Source: an uncultured Clostridia bacterium
Lineage (GTDB): Bacteria; Bacillota; Clostridia; Christensenellales; Borkfalkiaceae
Length of the DNA stretch: 64,000 bases
Direction of reading: 5' to 3'
Assembly: GCA_944367535.1 (NCBI GenBank)
Contig: CALVWQ010000006.1
Coordinates: 17,325 to 81,324 of the forward strand
Shown: in pieces, positions 44,581 to 54,492 of the stretch
Layout of the letters: the number at the start of each line of letters is the position of its first letter
Position numbering within the stretch: the stretch's first letter is position 1
The notes under the pieces: model-generated
Databases searched by the model: none
What the model saw: the letters and a program-made list of their open reading frames with translations, nothing else
Told to the model about the DNA's origin: nothing
Translations under genes and position numbers: made by a program

Positions 44581-44707
44581 ATACCTCCGTATTTTCCTTT
44601 ATAATTTTATTTTTATATATAATGCCCGTGCCGTTTTTCGCCCTTGGAATGCTCGGCAATATACGACGGCGGGCGGTTGTTTTCTTTCTAACCAAAAGGT
44701 TAGATTA

Positions 44708-44824
44708 TCAGCCCTGACGCTGTTTGTGGCTCTTGTTCTTGGAACAAATTACCATTACTTTGCCGTTTCTCTTGATTACTTTGCATTTGTCGCACATGGG
44801 CTTTACTGATGGTCTGACTTTCAT
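44708..44824 (-). CDS. rpmJ: 50S ribosomal protein L36 (bL36), zinc type
   Basis: A 38-residue protein: starts [19 protein letters not shown] and ends QRQG. The zinc ligands C11, C14, C27 and H33 are all present. The order infA-rpmJ-rpsM is standard. The ribosome site AAGGAGAA lies just before the ATG. A short TCTAACC/GGTTAGA hairpin sits in the 127-base gap before rpsM, without a T-run. Confidence 0.95.
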   Translation of the reverse strand: MKVRPSVKPMCDKCKVIKRNGKVMVICSKNKSHKQRQG

Positions 44825-44865
44825 TTTTCTTCTCCTTATGGAAATAGATTTCGGTAGTTTATGTT

Positions 44866-45087
44866 TTAAGATTTGCTTCGCCAGGTTATTCTGCCTTTGG
44901 TCAAATCGTAAGGGCTCATTTCGAGTTTTACGCTGTCGCCGAGAATTATTTTGATATAATGCTGACGAAGTTTACCCGATATGTGAGCCGTAATGATATG
45001 CCCGTTCGAAAGTTTAACTTTGAACATGGCGTTCGGAAGCGCCTCTACGATAACGCCTTCTGTTTCTATAACGTCGTCTTTTGACAC
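44866..45087 (-). CDS. infA: Translation initiation factor IF-1
   Basis: A 73-residue OB-fold factor that blocks the A site during initiation. The sequence [25 protein letters not shown] and the closing GRITWRSK are typical. The 157 bases between it and map contain GC-rich hairpins (for example TGACC-TTAC-GGGTCA near 45133-45147) but no gene. A KOW-domain gene often found here in Clostridia is missing. Confidence 0.97.
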   Translation of the reverse strand: MSKDDVIETEGVIVEALPNAMFKVKLSNGHIITAHISGKLRQHYIKIILGDSVKLEMSPYDLTKGRITWRSKS

Positions 45088-45244
45088 AAACTCTCCTCCT
45101 GTTTTATTTTTATCGGAGCAGCCGTCGGTATATGACCTTACGGGTCAGACCCTCATGCCGCCCTGCCTGACGCGGCAAACCGCCGCGTAATTAACATGCG
45201 AATTATTTCGGTTCAACTGTTTTCTTCAAAACTTAATTTAATTA

Positions 45245-45991
45245 TTATAAGGTAAGGATTTTAACTCCCTCGTCGGTGATTGCCACCGTATTTTCGTAAT
45301 GAGCCGAGGGTTTGCCGTCTTTCGTCCTTACGCCCCATCCGTCCGGCAGAAATTCTACCTGATACGTCCCCGCGTTTATCATAGGTTCTATTGCGATGAC
45401 CATTCCGCTTTTAAGACGTATTCCCGTACCTTTTTTCCCGAAATTGGGAACGGAGGGATCTTCGTGCATTTCTCTGCCGATACCATGTCCCACGAGCGCC
45501 CTGACCACCGAAAAACCGTTCGCCTCAGCGTGGCTCTGCACTTTAAATCCTATGTCGCCGAGCGGAGTACCGACTTTGAGGTCTTCCACCGCCTTAAAAA
45601 AGCATTCGCGCGTAACGTCTACAAGCTTTCTTTTTTCTTCCGACACTTGCCCGATAAGGAAAGTTCTCGCCGCGTCGCCCTGCCATCCGTTATAAACGAC
45701 GCCGACGTCGACACTGACTATATCACCTTCTCGTATCACAATATCGTCTGAAGGGATTCCGTGTACGACCATTTCGTTGACCGATATGCACGTCGATGCA
45801 GGATATCCGCTGTAACCGAGAAACGAAGGGTATGCCCCGCACGATTTAATATAATCGTAAGCTATTTTGTCGAGCTGCTTAGTGGTCATTCCCGCCTTAA
45901 CGCTTTTTTCCATGACTTCCAGAACTTCTTTCGTAAGCCTTCCGCTTTCAGCCATAAGTGCGATTTCTTCGGGACTTTTTATTGTTATCAT
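45245..45991 (-). CDS. map: Methionine aminopeptidase type I
   Basis: A 248-residue cytosolic metalloprotease that removes the initiator Met after deformylation. Metal ligands are visible in the family motifs: VSVDVGVVYNGWQGDAART (two Asp), GHGIGREMHEDP (His), IEPMIN (Glu) and the C-terminal HYENTVAI (Glu). It overlaps adk by 4 bases (ATGA). The order secY-adk-map-infA is the classic one. Confidence 0.96.
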   Translation of the reverse strand: MITIKSPEEIALMAESGRLTKEVLEVMEKSVKAGMTTKQLDKIAYDYIKSCGAYPSFLGYSGYPASTCISVNEMVVHGIPSDDIVIREGDIVSVDVGVVYNGWQGDAARTFLIGQVSEEKRKLVDVTRECFFKAVEDLKVGTPLGDIGFKVQSHAEANGFSVVRALVGHGIGREMHEDPSVPNFGKKGTGIRLKSGMVIAIEPMINAGTYQVEFLPDGWGVRTKDGKPSAHYENTVAITDEGVKILTL

Positions 45992-46617
45992 TTCAGTTTT
46001 TCCAACACTTCGACGATTTCGCCGAATACTTCGTCTACGGGCAAATCACCGTTCACGCTGAAAAGCACGTTGCGCTTTTCGTAATATTCGACAAGCGGTT
46101 GAGTCTGTTTGGAATAAACCGCGAATCTCTCTTTGACAGATTCGGGATTATCGTCTTTGCGGATGAAAAGTTTCCCTCCGCAAACCGGACACTTATCCGC
46201 GTCTTTGATAAAATCTATATGGAACGAACCCTTACAGTTTTCACAGCTTCTCCTGCCGGTAAGTCTTCTTTCGAGTTTTCCGAGCGGAATTTCTATATTT
46301 ATCACCGCAGTGGGAGCACCGAACTTTTCTAATGCCTCTGCCTGAACGAGATTTCTCGGAAACCCGTCGAGAAGGTATCCGTTTTTACAGTCTGGACGGG
46401 AAAGTCTTTCCTTTACAATCTCGATAGTCAGGTCGTCGGGCGCAAGGTCGCCGCCGTCGATTATTTCTTTTATCTTTATTCCCACGGGCGTCTTTGCGGC
46501 GATGTTATCGCGAAAGATGTCGCCCGTCGAAATATGCGGTAAATCGTAACGCTCGGAAATTCTGAAAGCCTGCGTACCTTTGCCGCTGCCGGGTGCGCCG
46601 AGCAATACTATTTTCAT
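45988..46617 (-). CDS. adk: Adenylate kinase, zinc-lid type
   Basis: A 209-residue long-form Adk equilibrating ATP, ADP and AMP. The P-loop GAPGSGKGTQA is at residues 7-17, the AMP-binding DGFPRNLVQAEAL is at about 84, and the lid has four cysteines (CENC and CPVC), so it binds a structural zinc as in many Gram-positives. It lies 2 bases after secY and overlaps map. Confidence 0.97.
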   Translation of the reverse strand: MKIVLLGAPGSGKGTQAFRISERYDLPHISTGDIFRDNIAAKTPVGIKIKEIIDGGDLAPDDLTIEIVKERLSRPDCKNGYLLDGFPRNLVQAEALEKFGAPTAVINIEIPLGKLERRLTGRRSCENCKGSFHIDFIKDADKCPVCGGKLFIRKDDNPESVKERFAVYSKQTQPLVEYYEKRNVLFSVNGDLPVDEVFGEIVEVLEKLK

Positions 46618-46619
46618 AA

Positions 46620-47921
46620 TTATTTTAAGAAACCTTTATAGTTTTTCATCATTATCTGCGATTGCAGCGCCTGGTCGAATTCGAGGGCGACGGAAACTAT
46701 AATGAGAAGTCCCGTGGCGCTGAACACGTTGACAAGAGTCTGATCAATCGCCTTGAATATGAGTGACGGTATAAGCGCGAGCAACGCGAGGAAGATTGCG
46801 CCGAAAAGCGTTATCCTGTTAGAAACTCTTTTGAGGTAATCCGCCGTCGGCTTACCGGGACGCGTCCCGGGGATAAATCCGCCGTTGGACTGGATACTCT
46901 TGCTTATGTCGTCGGGGTTAAATTGTATCTGATTGTAAAAATAAGCGAAGAACAAAATCAGTATGCACAGAACTATCATGTAAACGATACTTCCGGAACC
47001 CATATACGTCGACCACCACGCATAGAAAGAGCTATTTGAAGTGGAAAGACCGAAGAGGTTCATAATAAGGTCGGGGAAACTCAGAATCGCAAACGCGAAT
47101 ATGAGCGGCATAACGCCGGAAGCGTTGACCTTAATCGGAATGTGCGTGGACTGACCGCCGTACATCTTTCGTCCCTTGACCTGTTTTGCGTACTGAACGG
47201 GTATTTTTCTTTCAGCTTCGTTGACGTACACTATCGCGCCGAAGATGACTATTGCCGCAATGATGAAACCGATAAGTGACCATGTAGCCGTAACAGCCGT
47301 TTCGGGAACGAACATCTGTCTGATAAGATTTAATATTGTCGAGCCCGCAGTTGCAAGTATACCGGCGAAGATTAAAAGTGAAATACCGTTGCTTACGCCG
47401 TAATCGGTTATTCTTTCGCCCAGCCACATCGTGAGCGCCGCGCCCGCGGTATAGACCACGACGAGGAACGCATAACTGAGGAATTTGAGGAATCCTTCAC
47501 TTCCGAACAGACTGCCCGTATTTACCGAACCGCTGAACGCGACAAGTATGCCTATCGCCTGAACTATCGCGAGAAACAAAGTAAGAATTCGCGTATAAGT
47601 GTTTATCCTTCTCTTACCTTCCTCGCCCTGTTTGCTGAGTCTTTCCAGTGCGGGAATACCCACGGTAAGCAGTTGTATTATAATCGAGGCGTTGATATAC
47701 GGTCCTATTCCCATTGCAAAGAAAGTACCGTATTGAAGCGCACCGCCCGATACCGCGCTCATGATTTGAAGGAAAGTATAATCGCCCATACCCTCGAAAA
47801 CTTCGACGCCGGGAACGGGTATATAACAGCCCAGCCTGTATATGAAGAGTATTCCGATTGTAATGAGGATTTTACGTCTTACCTCTTTAATCTTAAACGC
47901 GTTTACTATTGTCTGCCACAT
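46620..47921 (-). CDS. secY: Preprotein translocase subunit SecY
   Basis: A 433-residue ten-helix channel protein. The plug and early signature region is present (GCYIPVPGVEVF; GIGPYINASIIIQLLTVGIPALERLSKQGEEG). Cytoplasmic loops carry AERKIPVQYAKQ and FIPGTRPGKPTADYLKRVSNRIT, contact sites for SecA and the ribosome. It is located in the spc operon after rplO; its SecDF partners are at 24-26 kb. Confidence 0.97.
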   Translation of the reverse strand: MWQTIVNAFKIKEVRRKILITIGILFIYRLGCYIPVPGVEVFEGMGDYTFLQIMSAVSGGALQYGTFFAMGIGPYINASIIIQLLTVGIPALERLSKQGEEGKRRINTYTRILTLFLAIVQAIGILVAFSGSVNTGSLFGSEGFLKFLSYAFLVVVYTAGAALTMWLGERITDYGVSNGISLLIFAGILATAGSTILNLIRQMFVPETAVTATWSLIGFIIAAIVIFGAIVYVNEAERKIPVQYAKQVKGRKMYGGQSTHIPIKVNASGVMPLIFAFAILSFPDLIMNLFGLSTSNSSFYAWWSTYMGSGSIVYMIVLCILILFFAYFYNQIQFNPDDISKSIQSNGGFIPGTRPGKPTADYLKRVSNRITLFGAIFLALLALIPSLIFKAIDQTLVNVFSATGLLIIVSVALEFDQALQSQIMMKNYKGFLK

Positions 47922-47943
47922 TTTTCCCTCCTTGATTCAGGGG

Positions 47944-48390
47944 TTAAATTTGTTCAGCCGTTCCGCCGGCCTTTTCTATCGCCTCTTTCGCCGAAGCGGA
48001 AAAAGCGTTCGCTTTAACCGTCAGTGCCTTGCTGAGCGTCCCGTTGCCGAGAACTTTGAGCCCTACTCCGTTCTTGACCAGTTTTATAAGCCCTTTCTCG
48101 ATGAGAAGCGAAAGGGTAACCGTCGTGCCGGCGTCAAAATTTTCGAGAACCGAAATATTTATGACACTGTATTCCTTTCTGAAATAGTTATTGAAACCGC
48201 GTTTCGGAATACGTCTTATCAAAGGCATCTGGCCGCCTTCGAATCCGGGACGGACACCGCCGCCGCTCCTTGCCCATTGACCTTTATGTCCCTTGCCGCT
48301 CGTCTTGCCGAGACCGGAGCCGATTCCTCTGCCCAATCTCTTTTTGGATGTTACGGCGCCCTCTGCGGGACTTAAATTTCCTAATCTCAT
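47944..48390 (-). CDS. rplO: 50S ribosomal protein L15 (uL15)
   Basis: A 148-residue protein. The Gly/Arg-rich N-terminal extension ([29 protein letters not shown]) runs into rRNA, and [20 protein letters not shown] is conserved. It sits between rpmD and secY. Confidence 0.97.
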   Translation of the reverse strand: MRLGNLSPAEGAVTSKKRLGRGIGSGLGKTSGKGHKGQWARSGGGVRPGFEGGQMPLIRRIPKRGFNNYFRKEYSVINISVLENFDAGTTVTLSLLIEKGLIKLVKNGVGLKVLGNGTLSKALTVKANAFSASAKEAIEKAGGTAEQI

Positions 48391-48424
48391 TTTTATACTC
48401 CTTAAACCGTTATGTCCGCAAAAC

Positions 48425-48628
48425 TTAAACTTTCTCGACTTTCAAAAGATATTTCACTTTTTCAATCATACCGAGAATACAGGGATTTTCATCGTGAATT
48501 TTAAATGAATTCACCTTTTTGAGTCCCAGTGCGGCGACAATTTTTTTATGTTTCGGAAGAGTAGCAATCGTACTCTTTACCAGAGTTACTTTGATTTTAC
48601 CGGTTTCGGTTTTCTTGGTTTTTGCCAT
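48425..48628 (-). CDS. rpmD: 50S ribosomal protein L30 (uL30)
   Basis: A 67-residue single-domain protein; [31 protein letters not shown] is the family core, preceded by a short Lys/Thr extension. Located between rpsE and rplO as usual. Confidence 0.95.
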   Translation of the reverse strand: MAKTKKTETGKIKVTLVKSTIATLPKHKKIVAALGLKKVNSFKIHDENPCILGMIEKVKYLLKVEKV

Positions 48629-48642
48629 GAAAGTATACCTCC

Positions 48643-49164
48643 TTAACCGTTGATTTCTTCCACGGTAATTCCGCGGATAGCCGCAACCTGCTCTGCGGTT
48701 CTTAAAGATTTAAGTCCTTCGATAGCCGCTTTAACGCAGTTGATGGGGTTATTTGTGCCGTGAGATTTGGTTCTGATGTCGGTGATACCCACCGCTTCCA
48801 TGACCGAACGCACGGGACCGCCGGCGATAACTCCGGTACCTTCGGAAGCCGGCATCATGAGCACCGCGCCCCTGCCGAACTTGCCGATAACCTCGTGGGG
48901 AATACTCGTTCCGAGCAACGCCACGGGAATCATGTTTTTCTTAGCTCTTGCGGTAGCTTTATCGATAGCTTCGGGAACTTCAGTGGATTTGCCCATAGCG
49001 CATCCGACTTTGCCCGCTCCGTCTCCGACAACCACAAACGCCGCAAATCTCATGTTTCTGCCGCCCTTGACGACCTTGGTTACACGGTTTATAGCAATGG
49101 TCTTTTTGATAAGACCGTCGTTTTCTTCCGCCTTTCTCGGCGCTTTATTATTTTCTCTTGCCAT
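48643..49164 (-). CDS. rpsE: 30S ribosomal protein S5 (uS5)
   Basis: A 173-residue decoding-fidelity protein. The double-stranded RNA-binding part contains [30 protein letters not shown], including the loop where spectinomycin-resistance changes arise. The C-terminal domain has [13 protein letters not shown] and [14 protein letters not shown]. An N-terminal extension is Lys/Glu-rich. Confidence 0.97.
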   Translation of the reverse strand: MARENNKAPRKAEENDGLIKKTIAINRVTKVVKGGRNMRFAAFVVVGDGAGKVGCAMGKSTEVPEAIDKATARAKKNMIPVALLGTSIPHEVIGKFGRGAVLMMPASEGTGVIAGGPVRSVMEAVGITDIRTKSHGTNNPINCVKAAIEGLKSLRTAEQVAAIRGITVEEING

Positions 49165-49188
49165 AATAAAAGTTTTCTCCTTGATTTA

Positions 49189-49557
49189 TTAGAATTGCAG
49201 GCCGCCCTTTCTCGCGCCGTCGGCAAGATTCTGAACCCTGCCGGCATAGAGGTATCCGCCTCTGTCGAAAACAACCGATTGGATTTTTTTCGATTTGGCC
49301 TTTTTCGCAAGGAGTTCGCCTACCGCAAACGCCTGTGCCTTCTTGTCCTTGCCTTCAAGAGTACTCTTGATTTCCTTGTCCAGTGTGGACGCCGTAACCA
49401 AAGTATGTCCCTTGTCGTCGTCTATAATCTGCGCGTAGATGTGATTGAGCGTTCTGTAAACCGAAAGCCTGGGCGTCTCGGCGGTGCCTTTTATCTTGGA
49501 GCGCACTCTTTTATGTCTTTTTAATCTGTCCTGATTCTTGTTGATTTTGGTAATCAT
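49189..49557 (-). CDS. rplR: 50S ribosomal protein L18 (uL18)
   Basis: A 122-residue 5S rRNA-binding protein. The basic start ([37 protein letters not shown]) and the C-terminal [26 protein letters not shown] are conserved. A 98-base gap separates it from rplF; no terminator seen. Confidence 0.97.
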   Translation of the reverse strand: MITKINKNQDRLKRHKRVRSKIKGTAETPRLSVYRTLNHIYAQIIDDDKGHTLVTASTLDKEIKSTLEGKDKKAQAFAVGELLAKKAKSKKIQSVVFDRGGYLYAGRVQNLADGARKGGLQF

Positions 49558-49655
49558 TGTTTTCTCCTATTTAATTACTTTTCGTACCCGCCGCGCGGGC
49601 ACACTCGGCAGACGCGTAAAACAAAACGCGCCAACTAAAAGTCACTTAAATTTTA

Positions 49656-50201
49656 TCAGCCCTTGGAGCCTGCGGCTTTACCGACCTTCCTCTCGATGAC
49701 TTCGTCGCTGTAACGAATACCGTATCCGTGATAGGGCTCGGGAATTCTGATGCCTCTTACCATAGCTGCGAACTGACCGACTTTCTCCTTGCTGATTCCG
49801 CTTACCGTAATTTCGGTCTGAGAAGGACAATCGAGCGCGATACCTTCTGTTTCTTCTACTTCCACGGGGTGCGAAAATCCCACGTTCATGACGATTTTCT
49901 TACCCTGTTTTGCGACCTTCCAGCCGACGCCGTTCACGACGAGCGTCTTTTTGAAGCCCTCGGTAACGCCTTTAACCATATTGGCGGCAAGCGCTCTGTA
50001 AAGCCCGTGCTTCGCCTTGGTGTCGCCCTCGTCGTTTGCACGCGTGAAACTGAGCACGCTGTCTTCTACCTTCGGGGTGATTATCGGGTCGTAAGCCTGA
50101 GAGAGCATTCCTTTGGGGCCTTTCACGGTGATTATGCTGTCTTTTATTTCCACGCTTACTCCGGCGGGAAGCGTTATGTGTGCATTTCCTATTCTCGACA
50201 T
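49656..50201 (-). CDS. rplF: 50S ribosomal protein L6 (uL6)
   Basis: A 181-residue protein with the duplicated L6 fold. It contains KGPKGMLSQ, the junction VVNGVGWKVAKQGKKIVMNVGFSHPVEV, and the C-terminal signature PEPYHGYGIRYSDEVIERKVGK near the sarcin-ricin loop. Confidence 0.97.
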   Translation of the reverse strand: MSRIGNAHITLPAGVSVEIKDSIITVKGPKGMLSQAYDPIITPKVEDSVLSFTRANDEGDTKAKHGLYRALAANMVKGVTEGFKKTLVVNGVGWKVAKQGKKIVMNVGFSHPVEVEETEGIALDCPSQTEITVSGISKEKVGQFAAMVRGIRIPEPYHGYGIRYSDEVIERKVGKAAGSKG

Positions 50202-50213
50202 GACGCTTACCTC

Positions 50214-50600
50214 CTACCAGACATAGGCGAGCACTTCGCCGCCCTGATGCGCTTTTTTGGCTTCTTTGCCTGTCATGATACCCTTGGACGTGGAAAGTAT
50301 AGCAATTCCCAGTCCGCCGAGCACCTGCGGCACCTCGTCGGTACCGACGTACACTCTGAGTCCGGGTTTGCTGACTCTTTTGAGCCCCGTGATAACTTTA
50401 TCTTTACCGTTATATTTAAGGGTTATCTTAATGGTTCCCTGAACGCCTTCAAGAATTTCCACATTCGAAACATAACCTTCTTTCAGAAGGATTTCGGCAA
50501 TGGCTTTCTTGGTGTTGGACGCGGGGATTTCAACGGTTTCGTGCTTAGCAGAGAGCGCATTTCTGATTCTCGTAAGCATATCCGCAATAACATCTGTCAT
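50214..50600 (-). CDS. rpsH: 30S ribosomal protein S8 (uS8)
   Basis: A 128-residue central-domain protein. [41 protein letters not shown] at the start and [34 protein letters not shown] at the end are standard. S8 represses the spc operon in other bacteria; no mimic site was identified here. Confidence 0.97.
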   Translation of the reverse strand: MTDVIADMLTRIRNALSAKHETVEIPASNTKKAIAEILLKEGYVSNVEILEGVQGTIKITLKYNGKDKVITGLKRVSKPGLRVYVGTDEVPQVLGGLGIAILSTSKGIMTGKEAKKAHQGGEVLAYVW

Positions 50601-50614
50601 ATTTCTGTCCTCCT

Positions 50615-50800
50615 TTACCAGCTCGCCTTTTTCACGCCGGGAATCTCACCTTTATATGCGAGATTCCGAAAGCAAATACGGCATATACCGTATTTACGGA
50701 TTACGGCATGCGGACGTCCGCAGATACTGCATCTCGTGTACGCTCTGGTGGAAAATTTAGCAGGTTTTTGCTGCTTATTTATCATGGATTTCTTTGCCAT
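50615..50800 (-). CDS. rpsN: 30S ribosomal protein S14 (uS14), zinc type
   Basis: A 61-residue short S14 with C24, C27, C40 and C43 (CSICGRP and CRICFRN), the zinc-binding form. It is the copy encoded inside the spc operon, between rplE and rpsH. Confidence 0.96.
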   Translation of the reverse strand: MAKKSMINKQQKPAKFSTRAYTRCSICGRPHAVIRKYGICRICFRNLAYKGEIPGVKKASW

Positions 50801-50814
50801 TTTCTTGCTCCTTC

Positions 50815-51408
50815 TTACTTATTGGCGAAAGGCATTCCGAGCATTGCGAGCAATTCTCTTGCCTCTTCGTCGGTATTCGCCGTCGTCGTGATGCAAACAT
50901 CGAAACCTCTGATTTTCTCTACCTGGTCGTAGGAAATCTCGGGGAATATAAGCTGTTCTTTGACACCCATGGAATAATTTCCTCTGCCGTCAAAAGACTT
51001 TCTCGACACGCCGCGGAAGTCCCTGACGCGCGGAAGCGCGATAGATATGAATTTATCGAAGAACTCATACATTCTCGTACCCCTGAGCGTAACCTTCATA
51101 CCGACATTCATGCCTTCTCTTATCTTGAAGTTGGCGACCGACTTTTTCGCCGTGGTGAGAATGGCTTTCTGTCCCGAAATCTGTCTCAGTTCTTCCTGTG
51201 CGAGCTGAACGCTCTTACTGTTGTCCTTCACGTCGCCGAGACCCGAGTTGATGGTTATTTTTACAAGTTTCGGAACCTGATTGATATTCTTATATCCGAA
51301 TTTCTTTATGAGCGCGGGAACGACGGTCTTGTCGTAATGCTCTTTTATTCTGTTCGGAGTTTTCTCGGTTGCAGCTTCCTTAGCAACCTGAGTTTTCTTT
51401 TCTGCCAT
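50815..51408 (-). CDS. rplE: 50S ribosomal protein L5 (uL5)
   Basis: A 197-residue 5S rRNA-binding protein, slightly extended at the N-terminus ([20 protein letters not shown]) beyond the usual 180 residues. The core [43 protein letters not shown] and the late [25 protein letters not shown] are present. Confidence 0.96.
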   Translation of the reverse strand: MAEKKTQVAKEAATEKTPNRIKEHYDKTVVPALIKKFGYKNINQVPKLVKITINSGLGDVKDNSKSVQLAQEELRQISGQKAILTTAKKSVANFKIREGMNVGMKVTLRGTRMYEFFDKFISIALPRVRDFRGVSRKSFDGRGNYSMGVKEQLIFPEISYDQVEKIRGFDVCITTTANTDEEARELLAMLGMPFANK

Positions 51409-51425
51409 CTGGTTTTACCTCCGCC

Positions 51426-51818
51426 TTACTTCGCTTCCGCGGATTTTTCCGCAGACTCTTTCTTTGTTTTCTTCTTGGTCGCTTTTTTGGCTTCCTTTAT
51501 TTCTTTTTTAGGCTCCAAAATCGCACCGCATTTCTTGCAGACTCTTACTTTTTTGTCGCCTTCGATTTTATAGGAAACTCTCGTCGCCTTATTGCAGAAC
51601 GGGCAAACTACCATGACGTTCGACGCGTCGATGGGTCCCGACTGATTCTGAATGGAACTCACTTCCTGCGCGCTTCTCGCCTTTTTATGCTTTTTCTGAA
51701 CGTTGATTCCGTCTACGATTACCTTATTCTCCTTGGGCATTGCGGCGAGAACCTTTGCGGTCTTGCCGACGTCCTTGCCCGTAATGACCAGAACCGTATC
51801 GTTAGTTTTAACTTTCAT
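51426..51818 (-). CDS. rplX: 50S ribosomal protein L24 (uL24) with zinc ribbon and Lys-rich tail
   Basis: A 130-residue assembly-initiator protein. The KOW motif (KTNDTVLVITGKDVGKTAKVLA) is at the start. Cysteines C72, C75, C94 and C97 form a ribbon. The last ~30 residues are a Lys/Glu/Ala tail not found in short L24 proteins. Confidence 0.95.
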   Translation of the reverse strand: MKVKTNDTVLVITGKDVGKTAKVLAAMPKENKVIVDGINVQKKHKKARSAQEVSSIQNQSGPIDASNVMVVCPFCNKATRVSYKIEGDKKVRVCKKCGAILEPKKEIKEAKKATKKKTKKESAEKSAEAK

Positions 51819-51830
51819 TGTCCTATCTCC

Positions 51831-52199
51831 TTATAACACTTCGGGCGCAAGAGATATAATACGCATATAATCTTTATCTCTCAGTTCTCTCGCTATCGGT
51901 CCGAAGATACGGGTGCCTCTCGGCTGTTTCTGCGAATCTATTATGACCGCCGCATTCTCGTCGAACCTGACGAACGTGCCGTCGTTTCTTCTGACGCCGC
52001 TCGTGGACCTGACGATGACCGCCTTGACCACTTCGCCTTTCTTGACGGTACCGCCGGGAGTAGCCGTCTTGACGCTCGCGACGATTACGTCACCTATGTT
52101 TCCCGTTCTGCGAAAAGACCCGCCGAGCACTTTTATACACATCAATTCTTTCGCACCGGAGTTATCCGCCGCTTTAAGTCTTGTAAATGGTTGTATCAT
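51831..52199 (-). CDS. rplN: 50S ribosomal protein L14 (uL14)
   Basis: A 122-residue protein at the 30S-50S interface. [19 protein letters not shown] and the ending [28 protein letters not shown] are highly conserved. Ribosome site AAGGAGGCG. Confidence 0.97.
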   Translation of the reverse strand: MIQPFTRLKAADNSGAKELMCIKVLGGSFRRTGNIGDVIVASVKTATPGGTVKKGEVVKAVIVRSTSGVRRNDGTFVRFDENAAVIIDSQKQPRGTRIFGPIARELRDKDYMRIISLAPEVL

Positions 52200-52210
52200 T
52201 GCGCGCCTCC

Positions 52211-52465
52211 TTACTTAGCCTTCTCGATGATTTCCGCGACTCTCCAATTCTTGTCCTTGGAAAGTTTACGCGTCTCGACGATAAGCACTTTGTCGCCTAT
52301 TCCGCATACGTTACCCTCGTCATGCGCCTTGAACTTATGCGTTTTCTTTATCGTTTTCTTGTACAGAGGGTGTTTAGCTCTCTCTTCGATTGCCACCACC
52401 ACCGTCTTATCCATTTTATCCGATACGACGATTCCGACTCTTTCTTTTCTTAAATTTCTTTCCAT
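52211..52465 (-). CDS. rpsQ: 30S ribosomal protein S17 (uS17)
   Basis: An 84-residue OB-fold protein. [34 protein letters not shown] and [23 protein letters not shown] match the family throughout. Confidence 0.96.
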   Translation of the reverse strand: MERNLRKERVGIVVSDKMDKTVVVAIEERAKHPLYKKTIKKTHKFKAHDEGNVCGIGDKVLIVETRKLSKDKNWRVAEIIEKAK

Positions 52466-52477
52466 AATTCACTGCTC

Positions 52478-52675
52478 CTACTTTGCGCCGAGTTCTCTTT
52501 CTCTCAGTATCGTCTTGACTTTCGCTATGTCCTTTCTGCAAGTATTCAAAGACGCGGAGTTTTCGAGTTGCCCTATTGCGTGACGGAAACGAAGATTAAA
52601 CAATTCTTCGGAAAGTTCTTTAAGTTTGGTGTTGAGTTCTTCAACCGTTAATTCGTGAAGTTCTTTCGTTTTCAT
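52478..52675 (-). CDS. rpmC: 50S ribosomal protein L29 (uL29)
   Basis: A 65-residue two-helix protein at the tunnel exit, a trigger factor and SRP docking site together with L23. [39 protein letters not shown] is the family core. Its ATG overlaps the rplP stop (TAATG). Confidence 0.96.
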   Translation of the reverse strand: MKTKELHELTVEELNTKLKELSEELFNLRFRHAIGQLENSASLNTCRKDIAKVKTILRERELGAK

Positions 52676-53121
52676 TAACCTTCACCGCCTTCTTCTTTGA
52701 TTTCTTGTACCAAGTCGGCTTTTTTGACGAACTTGGTTTTGACGGGCAGTTTGTGTCCCGCAAGTCTCATTGCCTCTTTGGCCTGTTCCTCGGTGATACC
52801 CGCCATTTCGAACAGTACTCTGCCGGGTTTAACGACAGCTACCCAGAATTCGACAGAACCTTTACCGCTGCCCATTCGGCTGTCGGCAGGTTTCTTTGTA
52901 ACCGGTTTATGCGGGAATATGTCTATCCATACTTTACCGCCACGTTTGACGAATCTCGTCATTGCGACACGCGCCGCCTCTATCTGATTGGACTTGATCC
53001 AACCGGGTTCGGTCGCTATGAGACCGTACTCGCCGTAAGCAATCTTATTGCCCTTGGTGCACTTACCGGTCATTCTGCCGCGATGAACTCTTCTTCTTTT
53101 TACGCGCTTAGGCATTAACAT
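52675..53121 (-). CDS. rplP: 50S ribosomal protein L16 (uL16)
   Basis: A 148-residue protein near the A-site tRNA elbow. [20 protein letters not shown] opens it, and [25 protein letters not shown] is conserved. It begins 2 bases after the rpsC stop and overlaps rpmC by one base. Confidence 0.97.
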   Translation of the reverse strand: MLMPKRVKRRRVHRGRMTGKCTKGNKIAYGEYGLIATEPGWIKSNQIEAARVAMTRFVKRGGKVWIDIFPHKPVTKKPADSRMGSGKGSVEFWVAVVKPGRVLFEMAGITEEQAKEAMRLAGHKLPVKTKFVKKADLVQEIKEEGGEG

Positions 53122-53123
53122 AA

Positions 53124-53792
53124 TTAATTCTCGCCTCCTTCAACCGTCTTCTTCTTGGGAGCGCCGATGACTTCGCCTTTGTATATCCAGCATTTGATAC
53201 CGATAACGCCGAAAGTCGTATGCGCTTCCGAGAAGCCGTATTCTATATCGGCTCTGAGCGTCTGCAGCGGAATGGAGCCCTCGTGATAGTGTTCGGTTCT
53301 CGCTATTTCCGCGCCGTCGAGTCTCCCCGCGACGGAAACCTTTACGCCCTTGATGCCGCTTCTCATGCATCTTCCGATTGCCTGCTTCATCGCTCTCCTG
53401 AACGATACGCGCTTTTCCAGCTGCGCGGCGATGCTCTCCGCCACGAGCTGCGCGTCCGCGTCGGGCTTTTTGACTTCCGAAATGTTGATGGAAATCTGTT
53501 TGCCCTTGCAAATTTTCGCAACCGTCTTCTTTATTACTTCTATTTCCGCGCCCTGTTTGCCGATAAGAACGCCCGGACGCGCCGTATATACGGTGATGAT
53601 TATCCTGTTTGCGACTTTCTCGATGGAAATCTTGGAAATAGCCGCCTGATAATATTTCTTCTTCAATACTTTTCGGATTTCGTTGTCCTCTTTCACGTTT
53701 GCGGCAAAATCCTTTTTATCGACAAACCACTGAGAATCCCAATCCTTGATAATACCGACTCTTAAACCGTGCGGATTAACTTTCTGTCCCAT
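53124..53792 (-). CDS. rpsC: 30S ribosomal protein S3 (uS3)
   Basis: A 222-residue protein at the mRNA entry site. The KH type-2 domain contains [18 protein letters not shown], and the C-terminal domain has [45 protein letters not shown]. Confidence 0.97.
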   Translation of the reverse strand: MGQKVNPHGLRVGIIKDWDSQWFVDKKDFAANVKEDNEIRKVLKKKYYQAAISKISIEKVANRIIITVYTARPGVLIGKQGAEIEVIKKTVAKICKGKQISINISEVKKPDADAQLVAESIAAQLEKRVSFRRAMKQAIGRCMRSGIKGVKVSVAGRLDGAEIARTEHYHEGSIPLQTLRADIEYGFSEAHTTFGVIGIKCWIYKGEVIGAPKKKTVEGGEN

Positions 53793-53802
53793 ACCGTACC
53801 TC

Positions 53803-54189
53803 CTAAGCCTTGGCGTCCAGCACTATCGTTATGTGGCTGGTACGTTTCAAAATTCTGAACGCTCTTCCCTGCGCCCTGGGCATAACTCTTTTCAGAGTGG
53901 GGCCCTGGTCGGCGTAGCACGCCGCAACGAAGAGATTGTCCTTGCTGTAACCGAGGTTATTTTCGGCATTGGCAGCGGCGGACATGAGGACTTTTCTGAC
54001 GGGCTCGGAAGCAGACTTCGGTGTATTTTCCAAAATTGCAACCGCCTCCCTGTAACCTTTGCCCCTGATAATGTCGAGCACTATTCTGACTTTATAGGGC
54101 GAAATCCTGACGTGTCTCGCGACCGCTCTCGGACGCCTGTCTTTATTCTCCGCAATTCTTGCGGTCTTTTCTCTCTGATTCTTTGCCAT
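53803..54189 (-). CDS. rplV: 50S ribosomal protein L22 (uL22)
   Basis: A 128-residue tunnel-wall protein. [24 protein letters not shown] and the beta-hairpin tip region [34 protein letters not shown] are conserved; the tip is the region linked with macrolide resistance. Confidence 0.97.
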   Translation of the reverse strand: MAKNQREKTARIAENKDRRPRAVARHVRISPYKVRIVLDIIRGKGYREAVAILENTPKSASEPVRKVLMSAAANAENNLGYSKDNLFVAACYADQGPTLKRVMPRAQGRAFRILKRTSHITIVLDAKA

Positions 54190-54200
54190 TTTCAGATCTC

Positions 54201-54482
54201 CTATTTAGCACCCGTTGATTTTTCCGAACCCGCGTGTCCCTTAAAGGTTCTCGTCGGAGCGAACTCTCCGAGTTTGCAGCCGACCATATCTTCCGTAACG
54301 TATACGGGCACATGCTTTCTGCCGTCGTAAACGGCTATCGTATGACCTACCATCTGCGGGAATATCGTTGACGACCTTGACCAGGTTTTCAAAACTTTCT
54401 TCTCGTTCTTTTCGTTTAATTCTTCGACTCTCTTCAAGAGTTTAGGTTCTACGTAAGGACCTTTTTTAACGCTTCTGCTCAT
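54201..54482 (-). CDS. rpsS: 30S ribosomal protein S19 (uS19)
   Basis: A 93-residue head protein paired with S13. [22 protein letters not shown] and the closing [20 protein letters not shown] are standard. Confidence 0.97.
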   Translation of the reverse strand: MSRSVKKGPYVEPKLLKRVEELNEKNEKKVLKTWSRSSTIFPQMVGHTIAVYDGRKHVPVYVTEDMVGCKLGEFAPTRTFKGHAGSEKSTGAK

Positions 54483-54492
54483 GTCGTTCTCC

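Noticed and set aside
49728-50891. A 387-codon plus-strand frame across rplF, rpsH and rpsN
   Set aside because: Spans three conserved ribosomal genes on the opposite strand, so it cannot be a real gene.
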